Positions 62,152 through 64,000 of a DNA stretch of 64,000 nt are shown in pieces. Position numbers and translations under genes: made by a program. Source of the DNA: Beduini massiliensis. Its GTDB lineage: Bacteria; Bacillota_I; Bacilli_A; Erysipelotrichales; Coprobacillaceae. The stretch lies in assembly GCF_000829905.1 (NCBI RefSeq), contig NZ_CDPP01000003.1, positions 124,001 through 188,000 on the forward strand, written 5' to 3'. Positions within the stretch are counted from its first letter, which is position 1; each line of letters begins with the position of its first letter. A model generated the notes under the pieces. It was not told where the DNA came from, searched no databases, and saw nothing but the letters and a program-made list of their open reading frames with translations.

Positions 62152-64000
62152 ATGATAAAAAAGAGAAGAATAAATAAGATATTGTTATTATGTATATGTC
62201 TGGGTTGGGGCTGGATCCAGACCGGGGCATACCAGGTGCAGGCTGCTAATATTGCTTCAGTCAGTTATGATGTTTCCACGGATTCGGTGAATTTGACAAA
62301 TACCAATGAGACAGTCAGTATTACCGGAACAAGCGAGGAACAGAATACAACTGTTATATTAGACCAGCCAACGCTCCACTTAAATAATGTAAACATTCAA
62401 GAGTCAAACAAGAATGTCATGTCTGGGGCGGATAATTCTAATATAAGTAAGCCAGCTTATTATGATGAGATTCCGGAAGAGCCTATGAACAAAACTGTAC
62501 AAATAGCAGTGTCTGACAATGTGAATGGCAGGGAGTTTAAGCTGAATCATTCGGCAGCTATTGTAAAGAATAAGGTTCCTCAGGTGGAGAGTATGACTGT
62601 AGATATAAAAGGAGAGGTAGAGTCAGAAGAAATATTTACGATTACGTTAACCGGAACACAAATGGAGGCTTTTCAAAACGGAACTTTAATGGCTATCATG
62701 GAAATTCCAAAAAGCAATGTGACGTCACAGGCAACATTTAAACGTGTAAATGATAATCAGTGGAAAGCCAGTTTAAAAGCTCTGATGAACCGAACGGATC
62801 AAACGCAGACATACCAGGTTCGTATCTCTGCACTGTCGAAGGACAATGAAAGTTATGACTATGATTTCCATGCAAATGCGTTTGTAGATTCCAGCAGTGC
62901 GGATTTTGACAGTTGTATGACACCTGTATTCGTGAAGCCTAATTTGGATACTCCTTCATTTTCATTAAAGAATGGAGCGTTAAAGATTTCTAAAAATGTG
63001 GACGGTACAATCCAGGTCGAACAGCCGAATAGACAGGCAGTCACTCTTTTGCAAAAGAAATTGGCCATTTCAGATGGGACAACATTGGATTCATGGAAAA
63101 TTCTTTATGGAGACGATGGCTATAAAGAACAGCCATTGGTCGAGATTGGTGAGGGGGTAGAGGTTGAGATTGTCCTGGATGGTGATGTTTTGCAAAGAAT
63201 GCCGGGTTATAAAGCAAATACCATTGAGAGTCAAGGTGATGTTGTGCTGAAACTGGACACAGCAGCCCGCTCAATTATATATGGAGATATTGATTTGGGA
63301 AAAAATAGTATATTAAAGGTGGGTGTAGTGGAGGTCGATGGATACGTCACAGCTGATCAGGTAAAAGTAGAAACATCAGGGGTTTTTCTCGTCGGGGATA
63401 CACTGACTGCCAGGCAAATAGTCACTGATCAGGCAGTCATCTATGCGGATAGTTTAAAAGTGGCAGATTCTGCTGTTTTTAATGAAAGTTTAGTGCACTT
63501 TCAAAATATCAGCAATTCCGTGCTGCCGACTTTAAATTATTCCATCTTTGGTGTTCAAAACGGATTTAACGAAGTTTTAAAAGATTCGGACAATCAGACG
63601 TTAAAGGAGACGGATATCACTCTCCCACTGCTGATGTCACATGGAGATTATCCATTCCCGGCTTTAAAAGAGGTGATTTTCTCCGCAAATCAGGGAGAAA
63701 ACTGGCATACAGTAGATCTCAGTGAAAAAAATGTCGACTATGATATTTTTAAATATTTTTTTATGTCAGATATCCCTGTACTCTATGTGCAGGAGGACAT
63801 CTCCGCTGTTCTTGTGAAGATTGCAAACAGGATCTATCAGTATGATATCGACGGAAAGGCATTTGAGAATGAATTGATTCTTCATTTGGATAAAAATGAA
63901 TTGGCTTCCCAGGGAACTACGCCGCAGGTGGAACTGGGATTGCAGAATAAGGGAACTGTAGATTTGCCCTATGTCAATTACCAACTATCCGGGCAGGATG
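62152..64000 (+). CDS. Large secreted protein, 3'-truncated by window edge
   Basis: Open frame of 616 codons running off the window. Signal peptide at 1-32 (KKRRINKILLLCICLGWGWIQTGAYQVQA, cleavage near VQA-A). The rest is hydrophilic, Asn/Ser/Asp-rich beta-type sequence without a domain I recognise; near the visible end (about 585-616) there is a DUF11-like LHLDKNELASQGTTPQVELGLQNKGTVDLPYVNYQLSG. Codon choice (many CTG, CAG, GGC, ATC) differs from neighbours, which prefer A/T-ending codons, suggesting transfer. AAGGG is 6 nt before the ATG. Probably a surface or adhesion protein. Confidence 0.8.
   Translation, partial: MIKKRRINKILLLCICLGWGWIQTGAYQVQAANIASVSYDVSTDSVNLTNTNETVSITGTSEEQNTTVILDQPTLHLNNVNIQESNKNVMSGADNSNISKPAYYDEIPEEPMNKTVQIAVSDNVNGREFKLNHSAAIVKNKVPQVESMTVDIKGEVESEEIFTITLTGTQMEAFQNGTLMAIMEIPKSNVTSQATFKRVNDNQWKASLKALMNRTDQTQTYQVRISALSKDNESYDYDFHANAFVDSSSADFDSCMTPVFVKPNLDTPSFSLKNGALKISKNVDGTIQVEQPNRQAVTLLQKKLAISDGTTLDSWKILYGDDGYKEQPLVEIGEGVEVEIVLDGDVLQRMPGYKANTIESQGDVVLKLDTAARSIIYGDIDLGKNSILKVGVVEVDGYVTADQVKVETSGVFLVGDTLTARQIVTDQAVIYADSLKVADSAVFNESLVHFQNISNSVLPTLNYSIFGVQNGFNEVLKDSDNQTLKETDITLPLLMSHGDYPFPALKEVIFSANQGENWHTVDLSEKNVDYDIFKYFFMSDIPVLYVQEDISAVLVKIANRIYQYDIDGKAFENELILHLDKNELASQGTTPQVELGLQNKGTVDLPYVNYQLSGQD

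Noticed and set aside
62738-63274. Minus-strand open frames in the right-edge region
   Set aside because: The plus strand has an uninterrupted 616-codon frame with signal peptide and ribosome site; the minus frames are its shadows.

Overview
The window is a low-GC, gene-dense chromosomal segment of a Bacillota (Firmicutes) bacterium. The core gene order (alaS-ireB-ruvX-yrzB-mltG-trmR-trhP1-trhP2-udk-greA, ruvAB, comEA/comEC/holA, HrcA/CIRCE-controlled hrcA-grpE-dnaK-dnaJ, rpmB / asp23-like / fakA) is typical of the class. The style of the accessory genes (Cna/SpaA-type adhesin, Cof-type HAD genes, AI-2E exporter, c-di-GMP hydrolases) suggests a gut Erysipelotrichia-like organism; this taxonomic guess is inference. 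No phage, CRISPR array or complete insertion sequence was seen.

Layout. 1-8.4 kb: 3' part of alaS, then housekeeping genes and an operon for tRNA wobble-uridine hydroxylation/methylation (trmR, trhP1, trhP2) with mltG, udk and greA. 8.5-11.3 kb, minus strand: pepT and an LCP cell-wall ligase. 11.3-22.6 kb, plus strand: a hydroxyacid dehydrogenase with an unusual N-terminal domain, a DEAD-box helicase, a C26 amidotransferase, ruvAB, comEA, comEC, holA, sdaA and a HemW-like radical SAM protein. 22.6-27.4 kb: heat-shock operon behind two CIRCE operators. 27.4-29.9 kb: rpmB divergent from asp23-like and fakA.

30-53.8 kb is accessory: a 1,447-residue wall-anchored adhesin, a regulator with two GntR-type winged helices, a secreted phosphodiesterase, a VncRS/Vex-like two-component system plus ABC exporter plus lipoprotein, a ROK-type regulator with a HAD phosphatase, a maltose-acetyltransferase-like protein, a Nudix hydrolase, a heavy-metal-associated protein, two convergent Cof-type HAD phosphatases, tRNA-His, a degenerate-GGDEF/EAL protein, a second twin-GntR regulator, a MerR regulator, and a DUF1905/C39-like fusion. 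53.8-55.8 kb is a YtrA-like GntR/ABC operon. 56-61.1 kb returns to metabolism and envelope (folA, plsC, cysE, PAP2 phosphatase, AI-2E transporter) and ends with a double-HD / HD-GYP protein. tRNA-Arg(CCU) at 61.45 kb is followed by about 620 bp of non-coding, apparently degraded sequence and then the first 616 codons of a large secreted protein with codon use unlike the rest, which looks like the edge of an acquired island.

Signals worth most attention: (1) two ~480-residue regulators sharing a duplicated-GntR architecture; (2) a MerR-type operator core shared between the merR gene leader and the 19-bp-spacer promoter of the secreted phosphodiesterase; (3) 11-bp-phased direct repeats at the -35 region of the Vex-like exporter next to its own two-component system; (4) a perfect palindrome over the -10 box of the ROK-regulator gene; (5) the tRNA-Arg island boundary with a repeat of the anticodon-arm sequence. 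All promoters, operators and terminators were read by eye.
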